A program made the position numbers and the translations under genes. From Prevotella sp. (lineage in GTDB: Bacteria; Bacteroidota; Bacteroidia; Bacteroidales; Bacteroidaceae), in NCBI GenBank assembly GCA_017442765.1, contig JAFRZC010000160.1, positions 1 through 19,949 of the forward strand: a stretch of DNA of 19,949 nt, in the 5' to 3' direction. Position 1 is the stretch's first letter. Each line of letters opens with the position of its first letter. The notes beneath the pieces were generated by a model. It was given only the letters and a program-made list of their open reading frames with translations, was not told the DNA's origin and ran no database searches. Positions 1-7,298 of the stretch are shown in pieces.

Positions 1-794
1 TCATCTCCTTCCGCGCTCCCTACCGCCGGCTGCCCATCCTTGAGGCCATCAAGGAGAAGACGGGCTTCGACTGTGAGGGCAGGACGGAGGAGGAGATTCG
101 CGCGTTCTGCCTGTCGAAAGGGATGGACGTTGACGAGACGATGGGCAAGGGCAAGCTCATCGACGAGCTCTTCGGCGAGTTCTGCGAGGGCTCGTTCATC
201 CAGCCGACGTTCATCACCGACTATCCTGTGGAGATGTCGCCGCTGACGAAGATGCACCGCTCGAAGCCCGGGCTGACGGAGCGTTTCGAGCTGATGGTGA
301 ACGGCAAGGAGGTGGCCAACGCCTACTCGGAGCTGAACGACCCGATAGACCAGGAGGAGCGCTTCGTGGAGCAGATGCGGCTGGCCGACAAGGGCGACGA
401 CGAGGCGATGATCATCGACCACGACTTCCTGCGCGCACTGCAATATGGCATGCCGCCGACCTCGGGCATCGGCATCGGCATCGACCGCCTCGTGATGCTG
501 ATGACGGGTAAGTTCGCCATCGGAGAAATTATGTTCTTCCCCCAGATGAAGCCGGAGAAGAAGATTCCGCAGAGCAGCATCCAGGAATGGGCCGCCATCG
601 GCGTGCCGGAGCCATGGGTGTATGTGCTGCGCAAGGCAGGGTTCAACCTCGTCGGCGACATCAAAGACGAGAAGGCCCAGGGGCTGCAACAGAAGATCGG
701 CGAGATCAACAAGAAGTATAAGCTGGGTTACGAGAAGCCCAGCCTGACAGAAGTACAGGAGTGGATAGAGAAAGCAGGAGTTAAGGAGTTATAG
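1..794 (+). CDS. lysS: Lysyl-tRNA synthetase, class II (3' part, 5' end outside window)
   Basis: The reading frame is open from base 3 to the TAG at 792-794, giving about 263 C-terminal residues; the start and motifs 1 and 2 are outside the window. The enzyme charges tRNA-Lys with lysine in the cytoplasm. Visible family features are the stretch FIQPTFITDYPVEMSPLTK, the NGKEVANAYSELNDP segment, and class II motif 3 (GIGIGIDRL, coded around 466-495), which binds ATP. After the usual end of the catalytic core (FFPQMKPEKK) there is an extra tail of about 70 residues with a helical, lysine-rich sequence; I know such a tail from Bacteroidota LysRS. The last codons (GVKEL) are built from the AGTTAAGGAGTTA repeat that continues into the intergenic region. 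Confidence 0.95.
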   Translation, partial: ISFRAPYRRLPILEAIKEKTGFDCEGRTEEEIRAFCLSKGMDVDETMGKGKLIDELFGEFCEGSFIQPTFITDYPVEMSPLTKMHRSKPGLTERFELMVNGKEVANAYSELNDPIDQEERFVEQMRLADKGDDEAMIIDHDFLRALQYGMPPTSGIGIGIDRLVMLMTGKFAIGEIMFFPQMKPEKKIPQSSIQEWAAIGVPEPWVYVLRKAGFNLVGDIKDEKAQGLQQKIGEINKKYKLGYEKPSLTEVQEWIEKAGVKEL

Positions 795-925
795 AAGTTA
801 AGGAGTTAAGACGATAGAAGAAGTGAGCGGGTTACTAAATGCATATTGCAAGGGAATTCTGGCAAATAACTTCCCAAAAGACGAAGTAACGTCTTAACTC
901 CTTAACTACTTTAACTCCTTAACTA
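779..925. repeat. Direct and inverted GTTAAGGAGTTAAG repeats between lysS and gpsA
   Basis: AGTTAAGGAGTTA occurs directly at 779-791 and 796-808. A perfect 17-nt inverted copy pairs 797-813 with 890-906, and a further inverted AACTCCTTAAC lies at 913-923. The RNA could fold into a 17-bp stem with a loop of about 76 nt. The first copy forms the last codons of lysS. There is no T-tract, so this is not a classical terminator. It could be a spreading intergenic repeat or an RNA processing site. Confidence 0.75.
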
Positions 926-938
926 CTAATAGAGAAAT

Positions 939-1925
939 ATGTCTAAGATAGCGATTATCGGTGGAGGCAGCTGGGCTACGGCCATAGCGAAGATTGTGGT
1001 GCAGCACACGCATCACATCGGCTGGTATATGCGACGCGACGACCGCATAGAGGACTTCAAGCGTCTGAGCCACAACCCCGCCTATCTGACCAGCGTACAC
1101 TTCGACACAAGGGAGATTTATTTCTCGTCGGACCTTAACCGCATCGTCGAGGCCTACGACACATTGGTGTTCGTCACACCGTCGCCCTATCTGAAAAGCC
1201 ATCTGAAGAAACTCAAGACACGCCTGCGCGACAAGTTCATCGTCACGGCCATCAAGGGCATCGTGCCCGACGAGAACCTCGCCTGCTCGGAGTATTTCCA
1301 TCGGGTCTATGACGTGCCGTTCGACAACCTGGCCGTCATCGGCGGCCCCTCGCATGCCGAGGAGGTGGCCCTGGAACGCCTCTCCTACCTCACCGTCGGC
1401 TGCACCGACCTTACAAAGGCACAGGCTTTTGCCGACGTGCTCAGCTCAGACTATATCAAGACGAAAATCTCTGCCGACGTCATCGGCATCGAGTATTCGT
1501 CGGTACTGAAGAATGTCTATGCCATTGCCGCCGGCATCTGCTCGGGACTGAAATACGGCGACAACTTCCAAGCCGTGCTCATGGCTAACGCCGTACAGGA
1601 GATGTCTCGTTTCCTTCAAGCCATACAGCCGCAGGAGCGCAATGTCTATGACTCGGTCTATCTGGGCGACCTGCTCGTGACAGGTTATTCGAACTTCTCG
1701 CGCAACCGCACCTTCGGCACGATGATAGGCAAAGGCTACTCCGTGAAATCGGCACAGATAGAGATGGAGATGATTGCCGAGGGCTACTTCGGCACAAAGT
1801 GCATGAAGGAGATCAACCGTCGCCTGCACGTGAACATGCCTATCCTCGACGCGGTCTATAACATGCTCTACGAGCGCATCAGCCCGCAAATAGAGATCAA
1901 ACTCCTCACCGACTCGTTCAGATAA
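939..1925 (+). CDS. gpsA: Glycerol-3-phosphate dehydrogenase [NAD(P)+]
   Basis: 328 residues, the normal length for GpsA. It reduces dihydroxyacetone phosphate to sn-glycerol-3-phosphate, the backbone precursor for phospholipids. The N-terminal Rossmann fold shows IAIIGGGSWATAIA (residues 4-16), a variant of GxGxxG. Other family signatures are TAIKGI with K106, the GGPSHAEEVA stretch (135-144), the catalytic lysine K191 in SVLKNVYAIAAG, and the substrate-binding RNRTFG (255-260). The ATG at 939 begins right before the Rossmann strand, so the start is well supported. It follows lysS by 144 nt, most of it repeat sequence, and the Fic gene starts 10 nt after its stop, so those two are probably on one transcript. 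Confidence 0.95.
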   Translation: MSKIAIIGGGSWATAIAKIVVQHTHHIGWYMRRDDRIEDFKRLSHNPAYLTSVHFDTREIYFSSDLNRIVEAYDTLVFVTPSPYLKSHLKKLKTRLRDKFIVTAIKGIVPDENLACSEYFHRVYDVPFDNLAVIGGPSHAEEVALERLSYLTVGCTDLTKAQAFADVLSSDYIKTKISADVIGIEYSSVLKNVYAIAAGICSGLKYGDNFQAVLMANAVQEMSRFLQAIQPQERNVYDSVYLGDLLVTGYSNFSRNRTFGTMIGKGYSVKSAQIEMEMIAEGYFGTKCMKEINRRLHVNMPILDAVYNMLYERISPQIEIKLLTDSFR

Positions 1926-1935
1926 ACACCCGCCC

Positions 1936-2907
1936 ATGAGCACAGGATACATCCCCCCGTTCACCATCACAGACGAGATCAATGGTCTGACAGCTGATAT
2001 TGCAGAAAGAATTGGACAGCTGACCATTGAACTGGGCAAAAACATGCCCATGCCTCAACTGCGCAAACAAAACCGTATCAAGACTATCCAGGCTTCACTC
2101 GCCATTGAGAACAACTCGCTCTCAATAGAGCAAGTGACTGCCATTCTGGAAGGGAAGCGAGTGTTGGGGGCACCAAATGAAATCAAGGAGGTGAAAAATG
2201 CCATTGATGCCTATGAACTGCTCATGCAGCTAAATCCTTATAAAGAAAAAGACATGCTAAAAGCACATCGACTCATGATGGCCGATTTAGTTAAGGAGAA
2301 CGGACGATTCAGACTGGGCGACGTGGGCGTGTTCTCTGGTAGGCAATGCATTCACCTCGGCCCGCCTGCGATGCGAGTTCCCATCTTGATAAACGAACTC
2401 TTCAGTTGGGTCAAAAAGACCAAAACACATCCGCTCATCAGCAGTTGTGTCTTTCATTACGAGTTTGAGTTTATCCATCCTTTCTCCGATGGTAACGGAC
2501 GCATGGGACGAATGTGGCAGACGCTGTTGCTTATGCAGTGGAATCCCATCTTTGCATGGATTCCCGTAGAAACGATAGTTAAAGAGAACCAGCAAGCCTA
2601 TTATGCCGCTATCGCCCAAAGCGACAGCGAGGCCTCCAGTACACCTTTCATCACTTTTATGCTGAACTGCCTACTGAACGCAATCAAAGAAATGCAAAAA
2701 AGTAACCAAAAAAGTAACCAGAAAAGTAACCAGAAAATATTAGATGCCATTCTTGAAAACCGCCAAATCACCATTCGGGAACTTCAGGAAATTGTCGGAT
2801 TGTCGGAAAGTGGGATAAAAAAAGTTATCCGACAGTTGCGTGAGCAAGGACTGCTTCGAAGAGTTGGCGGCGCAAAAGGCGGGCACTGGGAAGTGGTTGA
2901 GAATTGA
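1936..2907 (+). CDS. Fic family protein (class II, C-terminal winged helix)
   Basis: 323 residues. Fic proteins transfer AMP or related groups from nucleotides onto target-protein hydroxyls. The catalytic motif HPFSDGNGRMGR is intact at residues 181-192, with H181 as the expected base. An N-terminal inhibitory helix is visible: S54-LAI-E58-N59 matches the class II pattern (S/T)xxxE(G/N), in which the Glu blocks ATP binding, so the enzyme is probably autoinhibited. Residues about 267-323 resemble a winged helix (ITIRELQEIVGLSESGIKKVIRQLREQGLL). Three KSNQ repeats (255-266) link the two parts. The gene looks A-richer than its neighbours, which with its position suggests acquisition. The last codons lie inside an AT-rich heptad repeat. 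Target unknown; no partner antitoxin gene is visible, as expected when inhibition is in cis. Confidence 0.9.
   Translation: MSTGYIPPFTITDEINGLTADIAERIGQLTIELGKNMPMPQLRKQNRIKTIQASLAIENNSLSIEQVTAILEGKRVLGAPNEIKEVKNAIDAYELLMQLNPYKEKDMLKAHRLMMADLVKENGRFRLGDVGVFSGRQCIHLGPPAMRVPILINELFSWVKKTKTHPLISSCVFHYEFEFIHPFSDGNGRMGRMWQTLLLMQWNPIFAWIPVETIVKENQQAYYAAIAQSDSEASSTPFITFMLNCLLNAIKEMQKSNQKSNQKSNQKILDAILENRQITIRELQEIVGLSESGIKKVIRQLREQGLLRRVGGAKGGHWEVVEN
2698..2733 (+). repeat. Three in-frame 12-nt tandem repeats (KSNQ) in the fic gene
   Basis: The units are AAAAGTAACCAA followed by two copies of AAAAGTAACCAG. Each codes for Lys-Ser-Asn-Gln. A unit gained or lost by slippage keeps the frame and changes only the linker between the Fic core and the winged helix. 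Confidence 0.95.
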
Positions 2908-2940
2908 AAATTGATAAGTGAAAAGTGATAAGTGATAATT
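2899..2940 (+). repeat. AT-rich heptad tandem repeat at the fic/peptidase junction
   Basis: Six consecutive 7-nt units can be read: GAGAATT, GAAAATT, GATAAGT, GAAAAGT, GATAAGT, GATAATT. The fic stop codon (2905-2907) lies inside the first two units and the next gene starts 4 nt after the last. Related heptads occur at 8122-8149 and 17616-17643. Confidence 0.8.
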
Positions 2941-2944
2941 TGCG

Positions 2945-4384
2945 ATGATAATCAACAGACTAATGATTACAGTGCTGGGGGCATTTGCAATGACTTTTGC
3001 GCAGGCTCAGGAGGTAAAGGTCTTAAGCGGACGCAACAGCATTGTGGTAAGCCAGAACGGCACAGGAACACGGCAGTATCAACTGAAAGTAAACGGCAAG
3101 ACACACCGCTTCTCGCTGACCGACAATGAGACCTATCGTGTCGGCGAACTGCCGGAGAAAACCGTAAGCGTGGTGCTGACAAGCAAAGATGGCACGCTCA
3201 CCAGCACGACCAAAGGCAAGGTACAAGTCTATGGTGAGCACTATGAGGCCGCCCTACCCTCCGCATTTGAAGGTAAGGCCATGCTCGACCGCGAGGTGGA
3301 TGAGCTTACGCTGATACAAGCCCCCCGGGGGACAGTATGGGGGGCCACCCCCATCGGTGCGCAGATAACCTATAAGCCCTTGCGCGGACAGAAGGCCACA
3401 CGCCTGCTGACAGGCAAACGGACAACGGTAGTCACACAAGACAACAACGTCACCGTTCGGCTGGCCTACCTGCCCGACGGCTGTGCCGACACACTGCTGG
3501 CCGCTCCTGTGCAGGTGACCGCACAGGACATCGCACTTACTGAGAAATGGGCAGGGTTCCAGTTGCCCAAGAAGATTACCGTCGAGGTGGACGACTCCAC
3601 CATGAACGAGCAGGCTGTCGTCAGATACGCCAAGATTCTGAAGGGCAAGGCAGAGTATGAAGACTGGAAACCGGAAATTGAGCATACGGGCGACGACACC
3701 AATATTTTCGCCAATGACGACTACAGCGACTTCTACAATCGTGTCATCCTGCGCGTCATCAACGTGCTCTATACCCCGGAAGACTCTGTGTTTATCGTCA
3801 ACGAGATGATCAACCGCATCGGGGCGATGACCAAGCAGAAAGACGGGTTCGACGGCGGCATACCGGCCTACTGCGCCCATCGGCCGAACAACAACGTCCT
3901 CATGAAGCTCAACATCCCCTACCTTGAGAACTACTACAAGCGTTTCGGCTGGGAAGCACTGGCCAATGAGCAGTGGGGCATCTTCCTGCATGAGCTTTGC
4001 CACGCCTATCAGAAGTCGCCCAGCCGCAGCCGTTATCGTGACGACCATGCCATCGCCATCGAGGGTGTCGCCGATGCCGTGCGCTTCACGGCCAAGGGAT
4101 TTGGCGAGAAGGAACGCATCGAGGCCGGCCTGCAGGGTGCCCGCAGCGAGAAACGCTGGCTCACGCCCTATCGCATCTCGGCCTGCTTCCTGATGTGGCT
4201 CCGCAACTACGACGGCGACTTCATCCGCAAGTTTGAGCAGACCATCGCCACCCTAACCGACTGGACCGTAGAGAAAGGCATCCACCAGGTGCTCGGTCCG
4301 CAGTACGACGTGGAATGGCTCTGGAACAAATACATCGAGGAAGTGACCGACGAAGCTCGCGAGAAAGGGTATCTGAAAGATTGA
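2945..4384 (+). CDS. Secreted BSP-family metallopeptidase (basic secretory protein type)
   Basis: 479 residues starting with a signal peptide (short basic start, hydrophobic ITVLGAFAMTFA, then AQAQ, with likely cleavage near residue 22). Another start at 2963 would also leave a usable signal peptide. The C-terminal half (about residues 215-479) resembles the plant and bacterial basic secretory protein peptidases (PF04450). It has a zinc-type HELCH at 349-353 and, 20 residues later, IEGVADAVRF (E373, D377), the equivalent of the IEGIADYVRL stretch of that family. The N-terminal region (about 25-200) is rich in predicted beta strands and I do not recognise it. Export to periplasm or outside is expected; substrate unknown. 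It lies between Fic and pgi, 37 nt after fic. The family call rests on motifs and their spacing only. Confidence 0.72.
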   Translation: MIINRLMITVLGAFAMTFAQAQEVKVLSGRNSIVVSQNGTGTRQYQLKVNGKTHRFSLTDNETYRVGELPEKTVSVVLTSKDGTLTSTTKGKVQVYGEHYEAALPSAFEGKAMLDREVDELTLIQAPRGTVWGATPIGAQITYKPLRGQKATRLLTGKRTTVVTQDNNVTVRLAYLPDGCADTLLAAPVQVTAQDIALTEKWAGFQLPKKITVEVDDSTMNEQAVVRYAKILKGKAEYEDWKPEIEHTGDDTNIFANDDYSDFYNRVILRVINVLYTPEDSVFIVNEMINRIGAMTKQKDGFDGGIPAYCAHRPNNNVLMKLNIPYLENYYKRFGWEALANEQWGIFLHELCHAYQKSPSRSRYRDDHAIAIEGVADAVRFTAKGFGEKERIEAGLQGARSEKRWLTPYRISACFLMWLRNYDGDFIRKFEQTIATLTDWTVEKGIHQVLGPQYDVEWLWNKYIEEVTDEAREKGYLKD

Positions 4385-4424
4385 CATAAAGACATAAGAA
4401 CAAACAACATTAAAATAAACAAAC

Positions 4425-5783
4425 ATGAAGACAATCAGTTTAGACATTACGAAGGCTACCCAGTTTCTTGCTGAGGAAGCCGTTGCGGCTTACGAGCCGA
4501 AGGTAAAAGCAGCGCAGGAGGCCTTAGAGAACGGCACTTGTGCGGGTAACGATTTCTTGGGATGGCTGCATCTGCCGTCAAGCATCACGCCCGAGTTCAT
4601 CGATGAGGTGCAGGCCACTGCCGACATGCTGCGCGAGAAGTGCGAGGTGGTGGTGGTTGCCGGTATCGGCGGCAGCTATCTCGGTGCCCGTGCGGTCATC
4701 GAGGCACTGGGCAACTCGTTCGCGTGGTTGCTTCAGGACAAGGGGGCTAACCCTACCATCCTCTTCGCCGGAAACAATATCAGCGAGGACTATCTGGCCG
4801 AGTTGACCGACTATCTGAGAGACAAGAAGTTTGGTGTGATTAACATCTCGAAGTCGGGCACGACGACGGAGACCGCCCTAACCTTCCGCCTGCTGAAGAA
4901 GCAGTGCGAGACACAGCGCGGCAAAGAGGAGGCCCGCAAGGTCATCGTGGCCATCACCGACGCCGTGAAGGGAGCCGCCCGCACCTGTGCCGACAAGGAA
5001 GGCTACAAGAGCTTCGTGATTCCCGACAACGTGGGCGGCCGCTTCTCGGTGCTCACCCCTGTGGGCCTGCTGCCCATCGCCATTGCCGGATTCGACATCA
5101 AGGCGCTCGTCCAGGGTGCTCAGGACATGGAGCGAGCCTGTGGCAAGGACGTGCCGTTTGAGGAGAACATCGCCACGCAGTATGCCGCTGTGCGCAATGC
5201 CCTCTACGCAAAGGGCAAGAAGATTGAAATCATGGTGAACTACCAGCCGAAGCTCCATTTCATGGCCGAGTGGTGGAAACAGCTCTATGGCGAGAGCGAG
5301 GGCAAGGAGGGCAAGGCAATCTTCCCCGCCTCGTGCGACTTCACGACCGACCTGCACTCCATGGGGCAGTGGATTCAGGAAGGCGAGCGCAGCATCTTCG
5401 AGACGGTTATCTCTGTAGAGCAACCGAACAGGAAAATGCTCTTCCCCGAGGACGAGGAGAACCTCGACGGTCTGAACTTCCTTGCCGGCAAGCGCGTTGA
5501 CGAAGTGAACAAGATGGCCGAGCTGGGAACCCAACTGGCCCATGTCGATGGCGGCGTGCCCAACATCCGCATCGCCATGCCCGAGCTCAACGCCTACTAC
5601 ATCGGCCAGCTCATCTACTTCTTCGAGATCGGCTGCGGCATCAGCGGTCTGGTGCTCGGTATCAATCCGTTCAACCAGCCCGGCGTGGAGGCCTACAAGA
5701 AGAATATGTTTGCCCTGCTCAACAAACCCGGCTACGAGGCAGAGAGCAAGGCCATACAGGAACGGCTGAAAGCCCACCCCTAA
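4425..5783 (+). CDS. pgi: Glucose-6-phosphate isomerase
   Basis: 452 residues, matching the short Pgi form (about 450 aa, as in Bacillus) rather than the ~550-residue E. coli form. It interconverts glucose-6-phosphate and fructose-6-phosphate in glycolysis and gluconeogenesis. The first SIS domain has [16 protein letters not shown] (80-95) and the phosphate-binding [10 protein letters not shown] (141-150). Further signatures are [15 protein letters not shown] (203-217), the likely catalytic E290 in LYGESEG, H311 in TTDLHSMGQ, and the C-terminal [15 protein letters not shown]. The ATG at 4425 follows an A-rich leader without a Shine-Dalgarno site, normal in this phylum. The gene is 40 nt after the peptidase gene and is followed by two GC-rich hairpin repeats. 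Confidence 0.97.
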   Translation: MKTISLDITKATQFLAEEAVAAYEPKVKAAQEALENGTCAGNDFLGWLHLPSSITPEFIDEVQATADMLREKCEVVVVAGIGGSYLGARAVIEALGNSFAWLLQDKGANPTILFAGNNISEDYLAELTDYLRDKKFGVINISKSGTTTETALTFRLLKKQCETQRGKEEARKVIVAITDAVKGAARTCADKEGYKSFVIPDNVGGRFSVLTPVGLLPIAIAGFDIKALVQGAQDMERACGKDVPFEENIATQYAAVRNALYAKGKKIEIMVNYQPKLHFMAEWWKQLYGESEGKEGKAIFPASCDFTTDLHSMGQWIQEGERSIFETVISVEQPNRKMLFPEDEENLDGLNFLAGKRVDEVNKMAELGTQLAHVDGGVPNIRIAMPELNAYYIGQLIYFFEIGCGISGLVLGINPFNQPGVEAYKKNMFALLNKPGYEAESKAIQERLKAHP

Positions 5784-5802
5784 CCCCTCCCCAAGGGAGG
5801 GG
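5784..5802 (+). repeat. GC-rich hairpin repeat, copy A
   Basis: CCCCTCCC (5784-5791) and GGGAGGGG (5795-5802) form a perfect 8-bp stem around CAA, directly after the pgi stop. There is no T-tract, so intrinsic termination is doubtful. It belongs with the copies at 5830-5872, 5922-5955, 18896-18931, 19057-19090 and 19107-19142. Confidence 0.7.
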
Positions 5803-5829
5803 AACCCAAATAGAGAGTCCAACCGTAAG

Positions 5830-5872
5830 CCTCCTCTAACACCCCCTTCCTTGAGGAGGGGAATGGGGTTGG
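5830..5872 (+). repeat. GC-rich hairpin repeat, copy B
   Basis: CCTCCTC (5830-5836) can pair with GAGGAGG (5853-5859). The part 5842-5872 (C-run, TTCCTTGAGGAGGGG, then AATGGGGTTGG) lines up with the two copies in the helicase gene at 18896 and 19057, including the trailing GGGG-T-GG. Confidence 0.6.
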
Positions 5873-5901
5873 ATAGGAGCTTATTCTAAATAGCATTCCC
5901 T

Positions 5902-6891
5902 ATGGTAAAACAAACTTGTCGCCCCTCCCCTTCGGGGGGAGGATGGGAGGGGGCTCCCAAGGCAGTATTGTTCGACATGGACGGTGTGTGCTACGACTCC
6001 ATGCCCAACCATGTCGTCGCCTGGCAGCGGGCCATGGCCACTTTCGGCATCCGCATGACCGAGGACGATGCCTACATGACCGAGGGACAGCGTGGCACCG
6101 ACACCATCATACAGCTGGTGCGGGCGCAGCAGGGGCGCGACATCGGCGAGGAGGAGGCGCAGCGCATGTACGACGAGAAGGCCCGCGAGTTCGGACTGCT
6201 GCCCACAGCCAGGATCATGCCGGGCGTGCTCGAGCTGATGACACTCATCAAGGCGCAAGGACTGGGCATCGGCATCGTCACGGGAAGCGGACAGCGCCCC
6301 CTCATCGGGCGGCTGCTCAGCGACTTCGCCGAGTTTATCGACCGCAAGCACCTCGTAACAGCCTACGACGTGAAACACGGCAAGCCCCACCCCGAGCCCT
6401 ACCGGAAAGGGGCCCGGAAATTTGGCCTGCGACCGCAGGAGGTTGTCGTTGTGGAGAACGCCCCCCTCGGCGTGCGTGCCGGCGTGGCGGCTGGCTGCTA
6501 CACCATTGCCGTGAACACCGGGCCGCTGCCGCCGTCGGCCTTGCGGAAAGCCGGTGCGCATTGCGTGATGACCGACATGCACACGCTCTGCCGGAAATGG
6601 CCTACGCTCTTCAGCCACCGCGCCACGCAAGACGAGCACTGGAACGACAGCTATGAAGCGTACAAGGCATACCTGCTCGCCAACAAGCACCGCCCCTCGA
6701 AACATCATGCGGAAGACAGGAGTCTGGCCAACTGGCTGAGATACAACCGAAGGCTCATGGCGAGAGGGCTGCTGCGCCAAGAGCGCGTCGAGCGGTTGCA
6801 GGAACTGCTGAATTTGTCGGCCAAATACCGCCGCGTCAACCAGTATGCCTACCTCAGCACAGGACAGGAGCTGCATTTCCTCGACGAGTAG
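5902..6891 (+). CDS. HAD-superfamily (beta-phosphoglucomutase-like) hydrolase with C-terminal helicase-associated-like domain
   Basis: 329 residues. The HAD core (about 20-230) has the nucleophile motif VLFDMDGV with D25 and D27, a C1-type helical cap (DSMPNHVVAWQRAMATFGI), motif II IVTGSG, motif III lysine in HGKPHPEPY, and motif IV VVENAPLGVRAG, where Asn stands in the place of the more usual Asp. This resembles small-phosphosugar phosphatases and mutases; substrate not deducible. Residues about 247-315 resemble a helicase-associated (HA) domain: W...YEAYKAYLLANKHRPS, then SLANWLRYNRRLMARGLL..ERVERLQELL. The first 19 residues come from a GC-rich repeat (5922-5955) and fit no HAD family, but no ATG lies between 5902 and the nucleophile, so the start is here or at a non-ATG codon. 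Confidence 0.85.
   Translation: MVKQTCRPSPSGGGWEGAPKAVLFDMDGVCYDSMPNHVVAWQRAMATFGIRMTEDDAYMTEGQRGTDTIIQLVRAQQGRDIGEEEAQRMYDEKAREFGLLPTARIMPGVLELMTLIKAQGLGIGIVTGSGQRPLIGRLLSDFAEFIDRKHLVTAYDVKHGKPHPEPYRKGARKFGLRPQEVVVVENAPLGVRAGVAAGCYTIAVNTGPLPPSALRKAGAHCVMTDMHTLCRKWPTLFSHRATQDEHWNDSYEAYKAYLLANKHRPSKHHAEDRSLANWLRYNRRLMARGLLRQERVERLQELLNLSAKYRRVNQYAYLSTGQELHFLDE
5922..5955 (+). repeat. GC-rich hairpin repeat, copy E, within the start of the HAD ORF
   Basis: CCTCCCC (5924-5930) pairs with GGGGAGG (5936-5942), followed by ATGGGAGGGGGCT. It resembles the copy at 19107-19142 most closely (same C-run, TT, six Gs, AG, G-rich tail ending GGGGGCT). It is translated as RPSPSGGGWEGAP if the start is at 5902. 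Confidence 0.7.
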
Positions 6892-6945
6892 TTGGTTTTT
6901 AACATTTAAGCGATTTTTATGTTCATTTCGTGAACTTCGGAAAAT

Positions 6946-6974
6946 GGCAGGACCGCAAAATCCTGCCGTTTTTT
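6946..6974 (+). terminator. Intrinsic terminator after the HAD gene
   Basis: GGCAGGA (6946-6952) and TCCTGCC (6961-6967) form a perfect 7-bp stem with an 8-nt loop (CCGCAAAA), followed by G and six Ts (6969-6974). It lies 55 nt after the HAD stop and would end the left-hand transcript. Confidence 0.88.
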
Positions 6975-7054
6975 ATGGCCTTTCCAGTCCGAAAAACCTT
7001 TCTTTTCCACCCCTTTTCTGTCTTTTCATGCTTCGCTTTTCACGCTTCACTCCT

Positions 7055-7159
7055 GAAACATATATCTTTCATATCCCAAAAGACCATGTTTCACCCTCCG
7101 AAAGACGGTCTTTCGCAAGGCAAAAGACATATGTCTCAGCGGCGAGAGATATATCTCTC
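7055..7159. repeat. Array of five related palindromes, ~22-bp centre spacing
   Basis: The units are GAAACATATATCTTTC (7055-7070), a degenerate AAAAGACCATGTTTC (7078-7092), GAAAGACGGTCTTTC (7100-7114, perfect around a central G), AGACATATGTCT (7125-7136, perfect) and GAGAGATATATCTCTC (7144-7159, perfect). Their centres are about 22.5, 22, 23.5 and 21 bp apart. They share a consensus close to AAAGAYATATRTCTTT. The central unit is identical over 14 nt to one in the array at 19353-19477. Confidence 0.8.
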
Positions 7160-7298
7160 AGAAATGAGGCACAAGCGGAGAAAAACATCGAAACTCCTAT
7201 CATTCTCATTTCCAACAACTTGGCAAAGCAGGCAAAATTTCGCTCATTTTCGCCCATTCTACCTTCTGTCATCAAGACAAGCCATTTTTTCAGCAGTC

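Noticed and set aside
3321..3352. C-run and G-run cluster in the BSP peptidase gene as a seventh hairpin-repeat copy
   Set aside because: It does not align well with the other copies beyond homopolymer runs.
4878..5822. 314-codon minus-strand frame opposite pgi
   Set aside because: Shadow of the real pgi gene; similar shadows occur at 5881-6876, 11064-12053, 8983-9699 and 3254-4048.
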